The notes under the pieces: model-generated
Database searches by the model: none
Seen by the model: only the letters and a program-made list of their open reading frames with translations
Told to the model about the DNA's origin: nothing
In this document: positions 1 through 9,388 of the stretch, in pieces
How the letters are laid out: the number at the start of each line of letters is the position of its first letter
Position numbering within the stretch: position 1 is the stretch's first letter
DNA from: Tritrichomonas musculus
Taxonomy: Eukaryota > Parabasalia > Tritrichomonadida > Tritrichomonadidae
Assembly (NCBI GenBank): GCA_039105265.1
Contig: JAPFFF010000049.1
Location: forward strand, 744,001-808,000
Direction: 5' to 3'
DNA: 64,000 nucleotides
Program-made: the position numbers and the translations under genes

Positions 1-1468
1 GTGGTGTCAAAGACAAGAAAATGATCCTACTTTTATAACAGACAGATGGACAAATAATTTTCCAATAATGAGCAATGAGTGGCTGTTTTCTTTTCTAAAT
101 TGTCTCCCTCAAAGGCAAAGACACTATATGCTCGAAACTTATTTCAGAAACAAAATAGACGACAGTGCACACATTGAAACACACAATGATTTCACCCTAA
201 CGAGCATAAGAAAGAAGAATTATGTCAGCACAATAAATGAGCGTTCAATAATAAGAGTAGGGGAATTCATGACAGATCTTAAGAAAGTGATTTGTCAAAT
301 AGACATCACTCCTCCATTAATCTTGATGAAAGTGAGAGATCCATCCTATAGACGAGCACAATTAGTGATGACAACAGCACAACAACTCAAGCACAAACTT
401 ATGACGATTAATGTTGGAAAAGTGACAGCTGACAAAATCTTAAATACAGGAATGAATAAGAACTTTATCATGTATGAACAATTAACATTCTTTCCTGGGA
501 GAGAGAATGCGTTCACTTTCTTTCAAGGATTTGAATATTTCCCTGTGCCTCAAAGAGAAATCAAGATGGAATTGATTCAGCCATTCTTAACTCACATAGA
601 ACAAATCATCTGCAACAAAAGACACGAAATCTATGAATATGTTATCAATTGGATATCATTCATTGTGCAGAAAGTTGGCCAGAAGACAAAGACATCAATA
701 ATAATCACAGGTATACAAGGCACAGGGAAGAACACGTTCACTGACACCATTTGCAATTTGTTTGGCTCATATGCAAATAAGAATTGCAAACTTGAACACA
801 TTACAGGCGATTTTAACAGCAGCATCATGTACAAGATGCTCCTTGTGTGCAATGAAGTGAAAAGTTTTATCAATAATAAGAAATATGACCCTGAAATGTT
901 GAAGACTTTGATAACAGAAGATTCAATCGACATACACCAAAAGTTCCATGATGTCTTCACTCAGCAGAACGTGGCAAACTTTATTTTTCTCTCAAACAAC
1001 TTTGCGCCACTAAAAATCGAAGAAGATGATAGAAGATTTTTAGTTATGGAGACATCATCAGAGAAGAGAGGAGATCACGAGTATTTTAGCCAATTACATG
1101 ATTCGTTCACTCCAGAGTTCTATTCGAATCTTCTTGCATTCTTTGGATATCATGATATATCTCTCTTTGATCCAAGTGTGATTCCTCTCACGAATGAAAA
1201 GACTGATATCATTAATTTTTTCAAGAACCCTTATTTCATGTTCATTCAGAAGAATCTGATTCAGTTCAAAAAGGGTTTTCCACGAAAAACAGTCTTTGAG
1301 ACATATAAAATGTGGTGTACAGAGATCGGTTTTGCACCAGGAACACAACAAAAGTTTAGAATCAGTGTTCTTAAGTACTGCCGAGAAATAAGGATAATCG
1401 GCTCACAAGAAGAATGCTATCAGCTCAAGAATGAGATGATTGAGCTATTCAAAAATAAAAATAAATAG
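1..1468 (+). CDS. SF3 (D5/DUF5906-like) replicative helicase, cut by the window edge
   Basis: The reading frame is open from base 2, and the left-edge residues match the internal part of the 586-residue full-length copy at 55268-57028. In full-length numbering, a Walker A loop of the form GxQGTGKNT lies near residue 335, a Walker B-like strand ending in NEV near 380, and an FLSNN motif C near 425-431 followed by DRR (arginine finger) near 441. This is the pattern of D5-like, primase-associated SF3 helicases. The likely role is unwinding element DNA during protein-primed replication. The first 210 residues match nothing I recognise. It converges on the next gene, 24 bases away. Confidence 0.85.
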   Translation, partial: WCQRQENDPTFITDRWTNNFPIMSNEWLFSFLNCLPQRQRHYMLETYFRNKIDDSAHIETHNDFTLTSIRKKNYVSTINERSIIRVGEFMTDLKKVICQIDITPPLILMKVRDPSYRRAQLVMTTAQQLKHKLMTINVGKVTADKILNTGMNKNFIMYEQLTFFPGRENAFTFFQGFEYFPVPQREIKMELIQPFLTHIEQIICNKRHEIYEYVINWISFIVQKVGQKTKTSIIITGIQGTGKNTFTDTICNLFGSYANKNCKLEHITGDFNSSIMYKMLLVCNEVKSFINNKKYDPEMLKTLITEDSIDIHQKFHDVFTQQNVANFIFLSNNFAPLKIEEDDRRFLVMETSSEKRGDHEYFSQLHDSFTPEFYSNLLAFFGYHDISLFDPSVIPLTNEKTDIINFFKNPYFMFIQKNLIQFKKGFPRKTVFETYKMWCTEIGFAPGTQQKFRISVLKYCREIRIIGSQEECYQLKNEMIELFKNKNK

Positions 1469-1492
1469 CTTAATTAATTAATTAATAAACAT

Positions 1493-2014
1493 TTAAATGC
1501 AAAACTTTAAACATAAGTGATAATTGTTTACTAATTCATTATATTCTTTATTATAGACTTGTTTGAAGTCAGTGATGATTTCGCCGTTCTCTTTGAGTAT
1601 TTTAATGGCTTCTATTCTTCGAATTGGGTTTGCTTTTCCGGCACAACAACCAATATCTTCATCAAGATGTACTTCGACTTCTGTGACTTTGAGAATTGCT
1701 TTTATGATTTCTTCTAAGCACTCTTTAGGGACAATAATAGAATGCTTAAAGATTAAATTGCTTAAAAGCGCTTTATCCTGATTTAAAAGTATTTGAGCAT
1801 ATGTTTCTAAAATCACACTTTTTGCGTCTGTTTCTTTGATTTCCGGTTCTATTTGAGCATTCACGTCTCTTGTTATCACTATCTCCTCCTTCCCATCTTC
1901 TCGTTTATTTATAATAATATTATTATTTATATTTGAAGTCGATGACGATGCTGCTGTTGGCTCCAATGCTATATTCGCGTTAACACCAGTTGCGTTTGTT
2001 CTCTTCTTGATCAT
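1493..2014 (-). CDS. Conserved Polinton protein with EDIGC motif, 173 aa
   Basis: Function unknown. The N-terminal 60 residues are Ser/Asn/Glu-rich and probably disordered. The C-terminal 110 residues look helical and then alpha-beta, and carry the motif VxLDEDIGCCAGK near residue 117-129. The C-terminal half is clearly similar to the 235-residue protein of family C at 32055-32762, which has VLNEDIGCSGC at the same relative place and ends at the same distance from it. Conservation between two otherwise divergent families argues for a real function in the element. The paired cysteines could bind metal, but that is only a guess. Confidence 0.7.
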   Translation of the reverse strand: MIKKRTNATGVNANIALEPTAASSSTSNINNNIIINKREDGKEEIVITRDVNAQIEPEIKETDAKSVILETYAQILLNQDKALLSNLIFKHSIIVPKECLEEIIKAILKVTEVEVHLDEDIGCCAGKANPIRRIEAIKILKENGEIITDFKQVYNKEYNELVNNYHLCLKFCI

Positions 2015-2120
2015 TTGTCTTGGAGATAAACCTTAAAATTTTAAAGGACCAAATAACTTCTGAATTATCATAAGTAGCCGGCCATTTATTTAAGAAGAAA
2101 ACTTTAGAAAGAATAATCAG

Positions 2121-2134
2121 ATCACACTTTTATA
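2121..2134 (+). promoter_or_regulatory. Initiator-like promoter element (replication-side class)
   Basis: The sequence ATCACACTTTTATA abuts the start codon of the 241-residue gene. It fits the trichomonad initiator consensus TCA(+1)YWYW and is shared with the family A PolB (60061) and, more loosely, the helicase (57029-57044). Assignment as a promoter is inference from position and recurrence. Confidence 0.5.
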
Positions 2135-2860
2135 ATGTCATTCAACGAACTCGCACAAGAATTAGTTCAGATCCAAAAAGAACTCACTCCCATCCAAGAA
2201 GACATCTATGCATTCCTTAATCAAAAAGATGAGATCCCAATTTATAAAATCGAACATGTTATTCCCTTCATGATGTATCGCTACTGTCAGCTAATAAACC
2301 AACAAGTAGACGCAAACAGAAGACTTGATATGTTAGTAACTATGCAAGCAGCCAAAGAAAGATATGATGAAAAAGCTCATGAAGAAGAAGAAGAAAAAGA
2401 AGAAGAAGAAGAAGAAGAAGAAGAATGTCAAGTTAGCAAAGAGGAAAAAATAAAAACAGAAGAAGAATATAAAGAGATGATAGAAGAGCTAGATTATGAT
2501 GAAGAAATCTTGGCAAAACTGGCGCATGATATCGAAAGTTTTGTGAATGAAAAAGGGCATATATCACATTGTAAAATAACTACCATGCTAAGAAAATTCA
2601 CTAATTTTATCGAAACAAGAAATGAAATGGCTAACAAAATAAAAATATTAAATAAATACCGAAAAGACAATGAATATAAAACAAATCTCGATGAATGCCT
2701 GGAGAAGAAGAAGAAGAAAGAACCAAAATATATTAAAATGATCAGTACTGATTCTTACGATAGTCCTTTTAATTTTTCTTCTGATGATAATGAAAAAGAA
2801 GAGGATGAAGAAAAGAAAGAAGAAAAAGAAAAAGAAGAAGAAAAAGAGCAAAAAAAATAA
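2135..2860 (+). CDS. Glu/Lys-rich coiled-coil protein, 241 aa
   Basis: Unrecognised. Residues 1-75 are a predicted helical region. A run of Glu follows (residues about 83-97, encoded by a GAA/GAAGAA repeat), then a second helical region and another Glu/Lys-rich tail. The charge pattern suggests a coiled coil or an acidic nucleic-acid mimic. The start is supported by a TCACACTT initiator-like motif 7-14 bases before the ATG, the same element that precedes the polymerase of this family. The right-hand copy (53873-54601) differs by one residue in the Glu run. Confidence 0.65.
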   Translation: MSFNELAQELVQIQKELTPIQEDIYAFLNQKDEIPIYKIEHVIPFMMYRYCQLINQQVDANRRLDMLVTMQAAKERYDEKAHEEEEEKEEEEEEEEECQVSKEEKIKTEEEYKEMIEELDYDEEILAKLAHDIESFVNEKGHISHCKITTMLRKFTNFIETRNEMANKIKILNKYRKDNEYKTNLDECLEKKKKKEPKYIKMISTDSYDSPFNFSSDDNEKEEDEEKKEEKEKEEEKEQKK

Positions 2861-2899
2861 GCTCAATAATCAAAATTAATTAATAAAAATTAATTTTCT

Positions 2900-3331
2900 T
2901 TAATATATATTATTTTTTATTATAACTGAGTGTTTAGGTCCATATATTATTGATCCTTTATTATTTTCATCTGCTAATCCTTGTATTCGAGCTAAATCTT
3001 CTGGCTTTTTCAGGTAAGGAGGCAAAAGTGGCGGTTTTTTCACATATCCATGGTGAATATAATGTTTTCCGTCAGTTAAGCTTACTGGTGGTTCATGAAG
3101 TCCTTTTGTTGTGTGCTGATTAGTTGGTGGAGGACGTACAGGTTTATTTTCTCGAACTATCGTTGGTGGTAAATTGACCTTGGGATTAAAAGTGACAGCA
3201 TAAGTGTTATCGTTCGAAAAGATACCATAATGTTTGCCTTTGATAAATCGCACTTTTTCTGTATTCTCATTATACATTACTCCTTCTCTTCCTACAATCT
3301 CTGCATTTGGGGATTTATAATCATTAGCCAT
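2900..3331 (-). CDS. Family A virion-block protein of unknown function, 143 aa
   Basis: Unrecognised. The N-terminal half looks like beta strands with a short FIKGKHYGIF stretch. The C-terminal half is Pro-rich (VRPPPTNQ, PPLLPPYLKKP) and basic. It lies directly downstream of the capsid gene on the same strand, with 22 bases between them, which suggests a virion or assembly role. The right-hand copy at 53402-53833 has the same length and reads the same throughout. Confidence 0.6.
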   Translation of the reverse strand: MANDYKSPNAEIVGREGVMYNENTEKVRFIKGKHYGIFSNDNTYAVTFNPKVNLPPTIVRENKPVRPPPTNQHTTKGLHEPPVSLTDGKHYIHHGYVKKPPLLPPYLKKPEDLARIQGLADENNKGSIIYGPKHSVIIKNNIY

Positions 3332-3353
3332 TTAAGTAAAGAAAAATTCTATT

Positions 3354-5030
3354 TTATTCAGGAGTTGTAATGTCATAATTCCCAATTCGAACCAGTGGGG
3401 GCATGCCATTGGGCTGCACTAAAATCGAAATAGAAGCATCAACTAATAAACCTAATATTGGTGGCGTATCGACTATTTGAGAAAAATGCTTTTTATAATT
3501 CTCTGATTTATCATTTGGATCTTTTATTTGTGCATGTTCCTGTGTGACGATTATTTCGAAGTTAATTGGTGATAAACTTGTAAGGCCCTGTTGATATGTC
3601 CCATCTGTTTCTGTCGCAAAACCGATAAAGAATGAAGTCCTATCGTTTGGATATAAACCTGTGATATTGGCTAAAGGTTTACTTACATTACATAATGAAG
3701 CGATAACCTCTTTATTGAAACCGGTTTGTTCACCATTCATATTCATTGCATTTTGACTATATTCAATGAATTCTGGATATTCACCATCTGTTCCGAAAGA
3801 TTTGGCTGGAATATTGCCATAACCGCCACAATTCAATTGGAAATGTTTAAAAAGTGGATTTTTGAAATATGTATGATGACGTTGATGAAGAGGGAATAAA
3901 CAAAAGATAGAATCAACAAATCTTGGAGTGACAGTGACTGTTGTTTTGTCTTGGATTTGTTTTAATGCTTGAGTGCAGGTGTAAAATGACAATGTTTGAG
4001 TTGGAAATGTGAGTGGATGTTGTGGATTTGAATAACGCTGAACCAATTGTTGATAAATTTCATTGTTTATACCAAAACATGGAATAATTGATGAGCATTC
4101 AGTGATTTCATACTCATAGACTTGGAATTTTCGTAAACCAGAATAAATAGTATATGGTGTTTCTGATGCTAATATTTCAGCTCCATCTGTCTTTTCTGAT
4201 GCTTGGCCTGATGAATTAGCTGATGTACTTGAAATCCATATTTTAACATCATCGCCAACAGGTGTGAATTCATTAGTGATCTCAGAAAAAGTATATTTAG
4301 TTGCAAGAGATGGTTGAGCAAGCAAAGATCTTGATGGTCCACATGGACAACAAAGCATACCAGCACATGAGAAATATAATCTTAATTCGAGTTTTCCTGC
4401 AAAAGCTGGTAAATATTTTATATTTGATAATGGCAAGAATCTACGCAAATCAATTTTTAAATGAATCGTAAATGTTGCTGTTAAATCATCTTTTGGCCAA
4501 TTAATTACTATTCCGCAACGAGTGGCAAAATTATTATTCCATATATCTTTATGTCTTGCCTTTGAGTATACATCTGCTCTCTTTGTTGTTTCATTCGCAC
4601 AACATGCAGTTAAGAACGATTCTTCACAACCAAAGTTTTGTGTATATATCGTTATTCCGTTAGCTACTATTTCATATTTTTCAATAGCATCTCTTGCATC
4701 TTTGAATCCAAACCAGATTTTATTGAATGGATAACCGCCAATATCACTCAAATCTGGTATCTTTTCATTTATATTCATTGTCACTTTTAGATCAGCACGA
4801 ATAAAACCATTATAGATGTCAGCTGTATTGTGTGTATTTGGAGAAATAATAACACTTGTATATGACCCTTGTTTTATTGGAGGTGAAGGCGAATATGATG
4901 TTTGTGGATTAATTGAATACTGTTTGTTTGTATCAGAAGTGGCAATACAGCTATCTACAACATCAAAATATGACGCAATTTGCGAACATACTTCAGCTGA
5001 TGTTTTCATATAAACCTCATGATTAATCAT
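3354..5030 (-). CDS. MCP: Major capsid protein, double jelly-roll type
   Basis: 558 residues. The order of segments matches the capsid proteins of families B and C in this window. A strand region with DLKVTMNINEKIP is followed by IWFGFKDARDAIEKYEI, an IVANGITIYTQ strand pair, the conserved WNNN/WENxS region and then a long second domain. This is the arrangement of Polinton double jelly-roll capsid proteins, and the length is right for the family. A TTTTTATTCAAGAA stretch immediately before the start is shared with other virion-side genes. Identity rests on family resemblance and on context (ATPase, protease and small amphipathic protein as neighbours), not on a search. Confidence 0.8.
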   Translation of the reverse strand: MINHEVYMKTSAEVCSQIASYFDVVDSCIATSDTNKQYSINPQTSYSPSPPIKQGSYTSVIISPNTHNTADIYNGFIRADLKVTMNINEKIPDLSDIGGYPFNKIWFGFKDARDAIEKYEIVANGITIYTQNFGCEESFLTACCANETTKRADVYSKARHKDIWNNNFATRCGIVINWPKDDLTATFTIHLKIDLRRFLPLSNIKYLPAFAGKLELRLYFSCAGMLCCPCGPSRSLLAQPSLATKYTFSEITNEFTPVGDDVKIWISSTSANSSGQASEKTDGAEILASETPYTIYSGLRKFQVYEYEITECSSIIPCFGINNEIYQQLVQRYSNPQHPLTFPTQTLSFYTCTQALKQIQDKTTVTVTPRFVDSIFCLFPLHQRHHTYFKNPLFKHFQLNCGGYGNIPAKSFGTDGEYPEFIEYSQNAMNMNGEQTGFNKEVIASLCNVSKPLANITGLYPNDRTSFFIGFATETDGTYQQGLTSLSPINFEIIVTQEHAQIKDPNDKSENYKKHFSQIVDTPPILGLLVDASISILVQPNGMPPLVRIGNYDITTPE

Positions 5031-5047
5031 TTCTTGAATAAAAAAAG

Positions 5048-5530
5048 TTAATATATATCATCAAAGATTCTGTTTCGTCTTTGTCTTGAAATTGGTGGTT
5101 CATAATATTCTTCTTCTTGTATTGGAGGAGGAGGTGCTTGTTTTGGTGCTGGAGTTTTCTTTGAGATTACTTCTTCAATTAATCGTTTTTGTTCTTTCTT
5201 TTCTCTTTTGCGTTTGATTTCATCACCCAGTAATTTGAGTTGATTTAAGATTTCAAGGTTTATCGTTGGATCGATTTCTTGACTTTTTGTGAGTTTTTTC
5301 GACTTTTGTTTTTGCATTTTGGGTTTTTCTTCTTCCTCTTCAAAAACTTCGTTCTCTTCATTTTCTGGAGTTTTCTCTTCTTTTTCTTCTTCTATTGGTG
5401 TTTCTCGCTTTTTAACAATATACTTTCCTTGTTTTCGAGTTGGCAAAACCTCCCAATCTGGATCGTCATGGCCATTTATCCACCTTTGAATAACCGCTAA
5501 ACGTTTTGAGCCTGTTAAGTGTTTTGACAT
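5048..5530 (-). CDS. Small globular-plus-charged-tail protein, 160 aa
   Basis: Residues 1-45 form a small globular-looking segment with WINGHDDPDWEVLP and KQGKYIVKK. The remainder is Glu/Lys-rich, probably coiled coil, with a short proline run near residue 137. Families B (12004-12480) and C (26984-27337) have similarly built proteins next to the same capsid neighbours. I therefore infer a virion or DNA-packaging accessory role. I see no named domain. Confidence 0.6.
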   Translation of the reverse strand: MSKHLTGSKRLAVIQRWINGHDDPDWEVLPTRKQGKYIVKKRETPIEEEKEEKTPENEENEVFEEEEEKPKMQKQKSKKLTKSQEIDPTINLEILNQLKLLGDEIKRKREKKEQKRLIEEVISKKTPAPKQAPPPPIQEEEYYEPPISRQRRNRIFDDIY

Positions 5531-5559
5531 TTAAAACTCAATAAAATTGACTTTTCTTA

Positions 5560-5958
5560 TTATTCATAATTTGATGAATGTACATGATTTATAGGTGCTG
5601 GTGAATTATTTGAACTACTCGATTCTGTTTTAGCGGGTTTTGGCATTTTATAGTTTTCATCTCTTCCTTGTGCATGATTATTGATTTTTGTTAATGCTTC
5701 TCTTACGTTGCCTTTTGGAATGTATTTTATTGCTGCATCCGCTACATTTGAGATTTTGTTTCTCATATTATCGCTTAAAAATGCTTTGCCTAAACTACCC
5801 ATTGTTTTGCCTATTAATCCTGATTGATTTTTCATTATTCCTGTTGCATTATCCGCTAATTTACCTGCTAATCCTCCTGTTGCTGAATTTGCTGCTCCCA
5901 TTAATAATTGACTTCCAAGGCCAATACTTCTTCTCGCCCATTTTCTAAATAATCCCAT
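5560..5958 (-). CDS. Small amphipathic virion-type protein (pVI/pX-like by context), 132 aa
   Basis: The N-terminus MGLFRKWARRSIG is strongly amphipathic and basic. A Gly/Ala-rich helical region follows (residues 15-75), then a Ser/Asn/Pro-rich tail. Similar small basic amphipathic proteins lie beside the capsid gene in family B (12511-12765) and family C (26581-26928). In adenovirus-like systems, proteins of this kind (pVI, pX) disrupt membranes or coat DNA. The assignment is by composition and position only. Confidence 0.55.
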   Translation of the reverse strand: MGLFRKWARRSIGLGSQLLMGAANSATGGLAGKLADNATGIMKNQSGLIGKTMGSLGKAFLSDNMRNKISNVADAAIKYIPKGNVREALTKINNHAQGRDENYKMPKPAKTESSSSNNSPAPINHVHSSNYE

Positions 5959-5977
5959 TTAAAATTCAATAAAACGT

Positions 5978-6835
5978 TTAAGATTCAAAATAGTATTTGT
6001 TTGCAGTTATGTTCATGATAAATTTGTCATGCGGTTCTCTATGTTGCAAGTATTCTTGCACAGTTGCCTTTGTATTTAAGTTGTTATTTGTTTGCTGCAA
6101 TAAAGAGGTGAAATCTTCTTCTGAATAACCGCTATAACAGATAATATCGGTTGCCATACGTTTAGCATTTATGTGCACAAATCTTATCGTTTGAAATGCC
6201 ATTATGCACGTTATGTTATAATGTCTTGTCTTTGTCAACAATTTAATAAATTCTGAATTACCGTTTTTCAATAAATCTGAACCAGCACAATCATCAAGAA
6301 TAATCAGAGTATTGAATGGATAAGAGGCGGTTCCATATTTACAAAGCTTACTGGCAATATAAATGATTTTATCTTGAAGGTCAGTTAAATGATGTTTTTC
6401 AATTAAACGCCTCATCTCATCAGACGTTTCTTTCATTTTTGAGAGGATATGTTTGACAAGTGCATAATATTTTATTTTCCTTTTCAAATGTTTCTGAAGA
6501 ACGCTCATTAATTGTTTTTCTGAGACATAAATTATTTTTGTTTGAATCTTTTTATTCAAAACTTCGGCGGTTTTATCCATTTTACCAGACGTTGAGCAGA
6601 AATAAATTTTATGATAATATGGATGTTTAAATAATCTTTCTGTAATCATAATATGGCGCCAAATCCAATAACTTTTGCCAGCACCAGGACGTCCAATCAA
6701 AAAGTATATCCCATTTGATGAAAACGGATAATTTTCTGATAATGGTTTGATCAAAGCGCCCTCAATTTCTCTCATACTTTTTCTGAGTGTCTCATTGATT
6801 AATTCTTCAACTTTTTGAATAATATTTCCTTTCAT
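5978..6835 (-). CDS. Genome-packaging ATPase (FtsK/HerA type)
   Basis: 285 residues. Walker A is GRPGAGKS at residues 48-55 and Walker B is LIILDD at 177-182, followed by a polar region and a conserved TKTRHYNITC segment. This fits the A32-like packaging ATPases of Polintons and large DNA viruses, and the length is normal for them. It lies between integrase and the small amphipathic protein in a same-strand run with short spacers, so it probably belongs to the virion-assembly block. Confidence 0.88.
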   Translation of the reverse strand: MKGNIIQKVEELINETLRKSMREIEGALIKPLSENYPFSSNGIYFLIGRPGAGKSYWIWRHIMITERLFKHPYYHKIYFCSTSGKMDKTAEVLNKKIQTKIIYVSEKQLMSVLQKHLKRKIKYYALVKHILSKMKETSDEMRRLIEKHHLTDLQDKIIYIASKLCKYGTASYPFNTLIILDDCAGSDLLKNGNSEFIKLLTKTRHYNITCIMAFQTIRFVHINAKRMATDIICYSGYSEEDFTSLLQQTNNNLNTKATVQEYLQHREPHDKFIMNITANKYYFES

Positions 6836-6849
6836 TTGATTAAGAATAA

Positions 6850-7992
6850 TTAAATGTATTTTCTGATTTTAACTGGTATGTTTTCACCTGTTTTCACCCA
6901 ATACATTCGTTCTAAACGTGATAATATTGTTGGATTTCCTTCTCTCATACTTTTGGCATATGTATACCCTTGACTTCCATCATCCCATTTGACCTTGTAT
7001 TGGTCATTTGCATTATTATACCCTAAAATCTCCTCTATGTTCCCTCTTTTGCCGTCTTTCAATGTTTTGGCCATAGGAACAAATCCTTTCGCCTTAACTA
7101 TTTTGTATCCAGGATAATCGTTTACAGATCTATCGTTAGCAGCAATTTTGAATAAATTACCAGATTTTGAATCAACTGTATATGCTTGATTGCTAACCAT
7201 TCTTCGTTTTTTATTTTTAATCGTTTTTTCTTCTACGATACGTACTTTATCACCTTCTTTGAAATCATAAGGGTTTGCTTGCGTTTTATTTTTCAAAATA
7301 TATTTCTGTTCGTCTTTGGCTGTCATTTTATTGGGGGCTGTTTTTATTTTAGTATGATATGATTCATTATATGCTGACATTAATGACTGCATTTCTTTTG
7401 GTGAAATATTTCTTGTAGGTTTGTGTGTTAATTCACCTTCTTTTGATATATCTTTCCATATATCGGCATCTAACAAATTTTTGTTAACGGCTAAATCTCT
7501 TATCGTTCTCATAAAACGGTTTATTATTCCTAAATTATTGTGATTATCATCCGTTGTAGTCGTATATATAATTTTATGACTTTTCATCCAAGATGTCACT
7601 TCGTCTGATAAATAAGCAGCATCTTGATCTGAAGCGATTGAATGGCAATTTGGTTCTTCCTTGATGAATTTATTCAATGCTGATTTGACCTGTAACGCCC
7701 CTTTCCCTCTCATCGGATATGCATAAGCTTTACGGGTATTTATATTGATAAGCATCAAATAATTCAAACCGTTAGCTCCTTTATCGTTTATAAACGTATC
7801 CATCTGAAAACCTCCGGAATGAGACGATACGATAGGTATATATTTAGGAGTTGGCACTTTTTGATCATGAACAACGGATTCTGATTGAAATTTCCTTATC
7901 TCTTTTTTCGAATAACCTTTTTCAAGTGCATGTTTTTCAAAAGCTGGACCACGATATGGATATTCCTTAAATAATTCTGCAAGTGATGTCAT
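6850..7992 (-). CDS. RVE-type integrase with C-terminal chromodomain-like segment
   Basis: 380 residues. The RNase H-fold core runs from about residue 58 (FQMDTFIN, first catalytic strand), through SIASDQDAAY near 119-128, to a helix with RFMRTIRD near 160. A beta-rich DNA-binding part starts with GDKVRIVEE, and near residue 320 an EEILGYNN..YKVKWDDG stretch resembles a chromodomain. This is the retroviral-type integrase that Polintons use to insert, making short target duplications. The right-hand copy reads the same. Confidence 0.87.
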   Translation of the reverse strand: MTSLAELFKEYPYRGPAFEKHALEKGYSKKEIRKFQSESVVHDQKVPTPKYIPIVSSHSGGFQMDTFINDKGANGLNYLMLININTRKAYAYPMRGKGALQVKSALNKFIKEEPNCHSIASDQDAAYLSDEVTSWMKSHKIIYTTTTDDNHNNLGIINRFMRTIRDLAVNKNLLDADIWKDISKEGELTHKPTRNISPKEMQSLMSAYNESYHTKIKTAPNKMTAKDEQKYILKNKTQANPYDFKEGDKVRIVEEKTIKNKKRRMVSNQAYTVDSKSGNLFKIAANDRSVNDYPGYKIVKAKGFVPMAKTLKDGKRGNIEEILGYNNANDQYKVKWDDGSQGYTYAKSMREGNPTILSRLERMYWVKTGENIPVKIRKYI

Positions 7993-8002
7993 TTTCTATA
8001 AA

Positions 8003-8974
8003 TTAAACGTATAACATCTTATTATAAGGCAAGAACTGCATTTCCATGACAAAAGTTTCTCCATTGGGTAATTTAACGGGGGCATTGTATTGTCTGGCAG
8101 AATATAATTCAATCCAAAACCGTTGATCAGAGGAATTCAATTTAAAATATTTGATAGGATTATAATAAATTTGTGAATTACCGATATAATTATGTAATGA
8201 TTGTTCGCCAAGTGAAGAATAAACTTTACATGAATGACGATCCCAAATATTATCAAAAGTTAGAACGTCATCCCAGAAATCAAAATATACATTCTTTTTA
8301 TTTTGAGTAGGTTCGTCACCAATATTGAATACTTCTTCAAAATCTTTGTTTATTTCTTTCAATTTGAAAGCACAACCGTATGGATCTAAAGGATTATTGT
8401 TTCGTTCAGAATATATTTTTTCATGAAACCCTCTATCGTCATAATAACCGTCAGTTTGTATATCTCTATTCAAAACATCAAGATCAGATTGTTCAAATAT
8501 TTCATAAGGATCCTTCCATAAAGATGAGATATAATTTTTCAATGAATTGTGTACTGCTTCAAAAAAACCTCTGAAATCTCTTTCTGTTGAGAGCCAGTCA
8601 ATTACTTTTATTTCTTTGATTTTAATACTATTTTTATAACCATCTGATGTTTGCATATTGGTTATTTTTTCATTTGTCGTATTCCCCACAATAGATTGAA
8701 ACATCTTTTTTACATATTTAGCAATTCTAATTGTGAATTCAAGTTTTCGTCTTTTTGAAACGAGCCACATTGACCTTACACCCACAATTGTTTCGCCTTT
8801 GTTTGACGTTGACCAATCACCAGGAAAATTGAAATAAAAACGATTAAATTTGCTTGGATCTCTTTGTGAGTCCTCTAAGAAAAAAGCAGTCTCAATTGGG
8901 ACAGGAACGTTAGCATCATGTACAATATTTTCACGATTAGGGTGTTGTGTTTTAACTCTTGGCGGTAACTCCAT
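8003..8974 (-). CDS. Unrecognised virion-block protein, 323 aa
   Basis: The first 90 residues contain a strand-rich stretch (FNRFYFNFPGDW, IVGVRSMW, RKLEFTIRI) recalling the start of jelly-roll minor capsid proteins. The rest is mixed alpha-beta with aromatic and acidic patches. It sits between integrase and a 122-residue unknown, all on one strand. A second structural protein of the virion is plausible. The right-hand copy at 47759-48730 is of identical length. Confidence 0.55.
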   Translation of the reverse strand: MELPPRVKTQHPNRENIVHDANVPVPIETAFFLEDSQRDPSKFNRFYFNFPGDWSTSNKGETIVGVRSMWLVSKRRKLEFTIRIAKYVKKMFQSIVGNTTNEKITNMQTSDGYKNSIKIKEIKVIDWLSTERDFRGFFEAVHNSLKNYISSLWKDPYEIFEQSDLDVLNRDIQTDGYYDDRGFHEKIYSERNNNPLDPYGCAFKLKEINKDFEEVFNIGDEPTQNKKNVYFDFWDDVLTFDNIWDRHSCKVYSSLGEQSLHNYIGNSQIYYNPIKYFKLNSSDQRFWIELYSARQYNAPVKLPNGETFVMEMQFLPYNKMLYV

Positions 8975-8994
8975 TTTGACTAAAAATAAATATC

Positions 8995-9363
8995 TTACTT
9001 ATTCTTTCTTGATTTACTAGCATGAAGAATTATTTCCTTTGGAATTATATCTCCCTTTTTCAATTGAATCTGATAGGCTTTCGATTTGACCATATTTTCA
9101 TTCCTTTCACCTATATAACCAATTATCGATCCAAAAAGTGTGATTTTATGTACTGAACAATATTTGGCCACTAAATTCAATATTTCTTTAACGTCCTCAT
9201 AATCATCCCAATCAAATTTCTTTGCCCAATCAGTAAAGATTATTTTTTTGTTTGATAATTTAAACTTTGATTTACAAATTTCTGATAATTCAGATATTTC
9301 TGTCTTTTTCAATGTTTTATTAAAATAAAGTGAACATTCAATTGGCAAAATTAATTCTGGCAT
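8995..9363 (-). CDS. Small alpha-beta protein of unknown function, 122 aa
   Basis: No recognised family. The sequence alternates strands and helices: LPIECSLYFN, a helical KKTEISELSEICK, IIFTDWAKKFDWDDYED, and a final basic tail KASKSRKNK. It sits between the protease and the 323-residue gene in the virion-side run. It has no transmembrane segment or signal peptide. Confidence 0.5.
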   Translation of the reverse strand: MPELILPIECSLYFNKTLKKTEISELSEICKSKFKLSNKKIIFTDWAKKFDWDDYEDVKEILNLVAKYCSVHKITLFGSIIGYIGERNENMVKSKAYQIQLKKGDIIPKEIILHASKSRKNK

Positions 9364-9388
9364 TTTTATTTATTGAAAAATTTTTAAT

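Noticed and set aside
2648-2866. Phe-rich minus-strand frame (also 53867-54085)
   Set aside because: Shadow of the GAA/GAAGAA run coding for Glu on the other strand.
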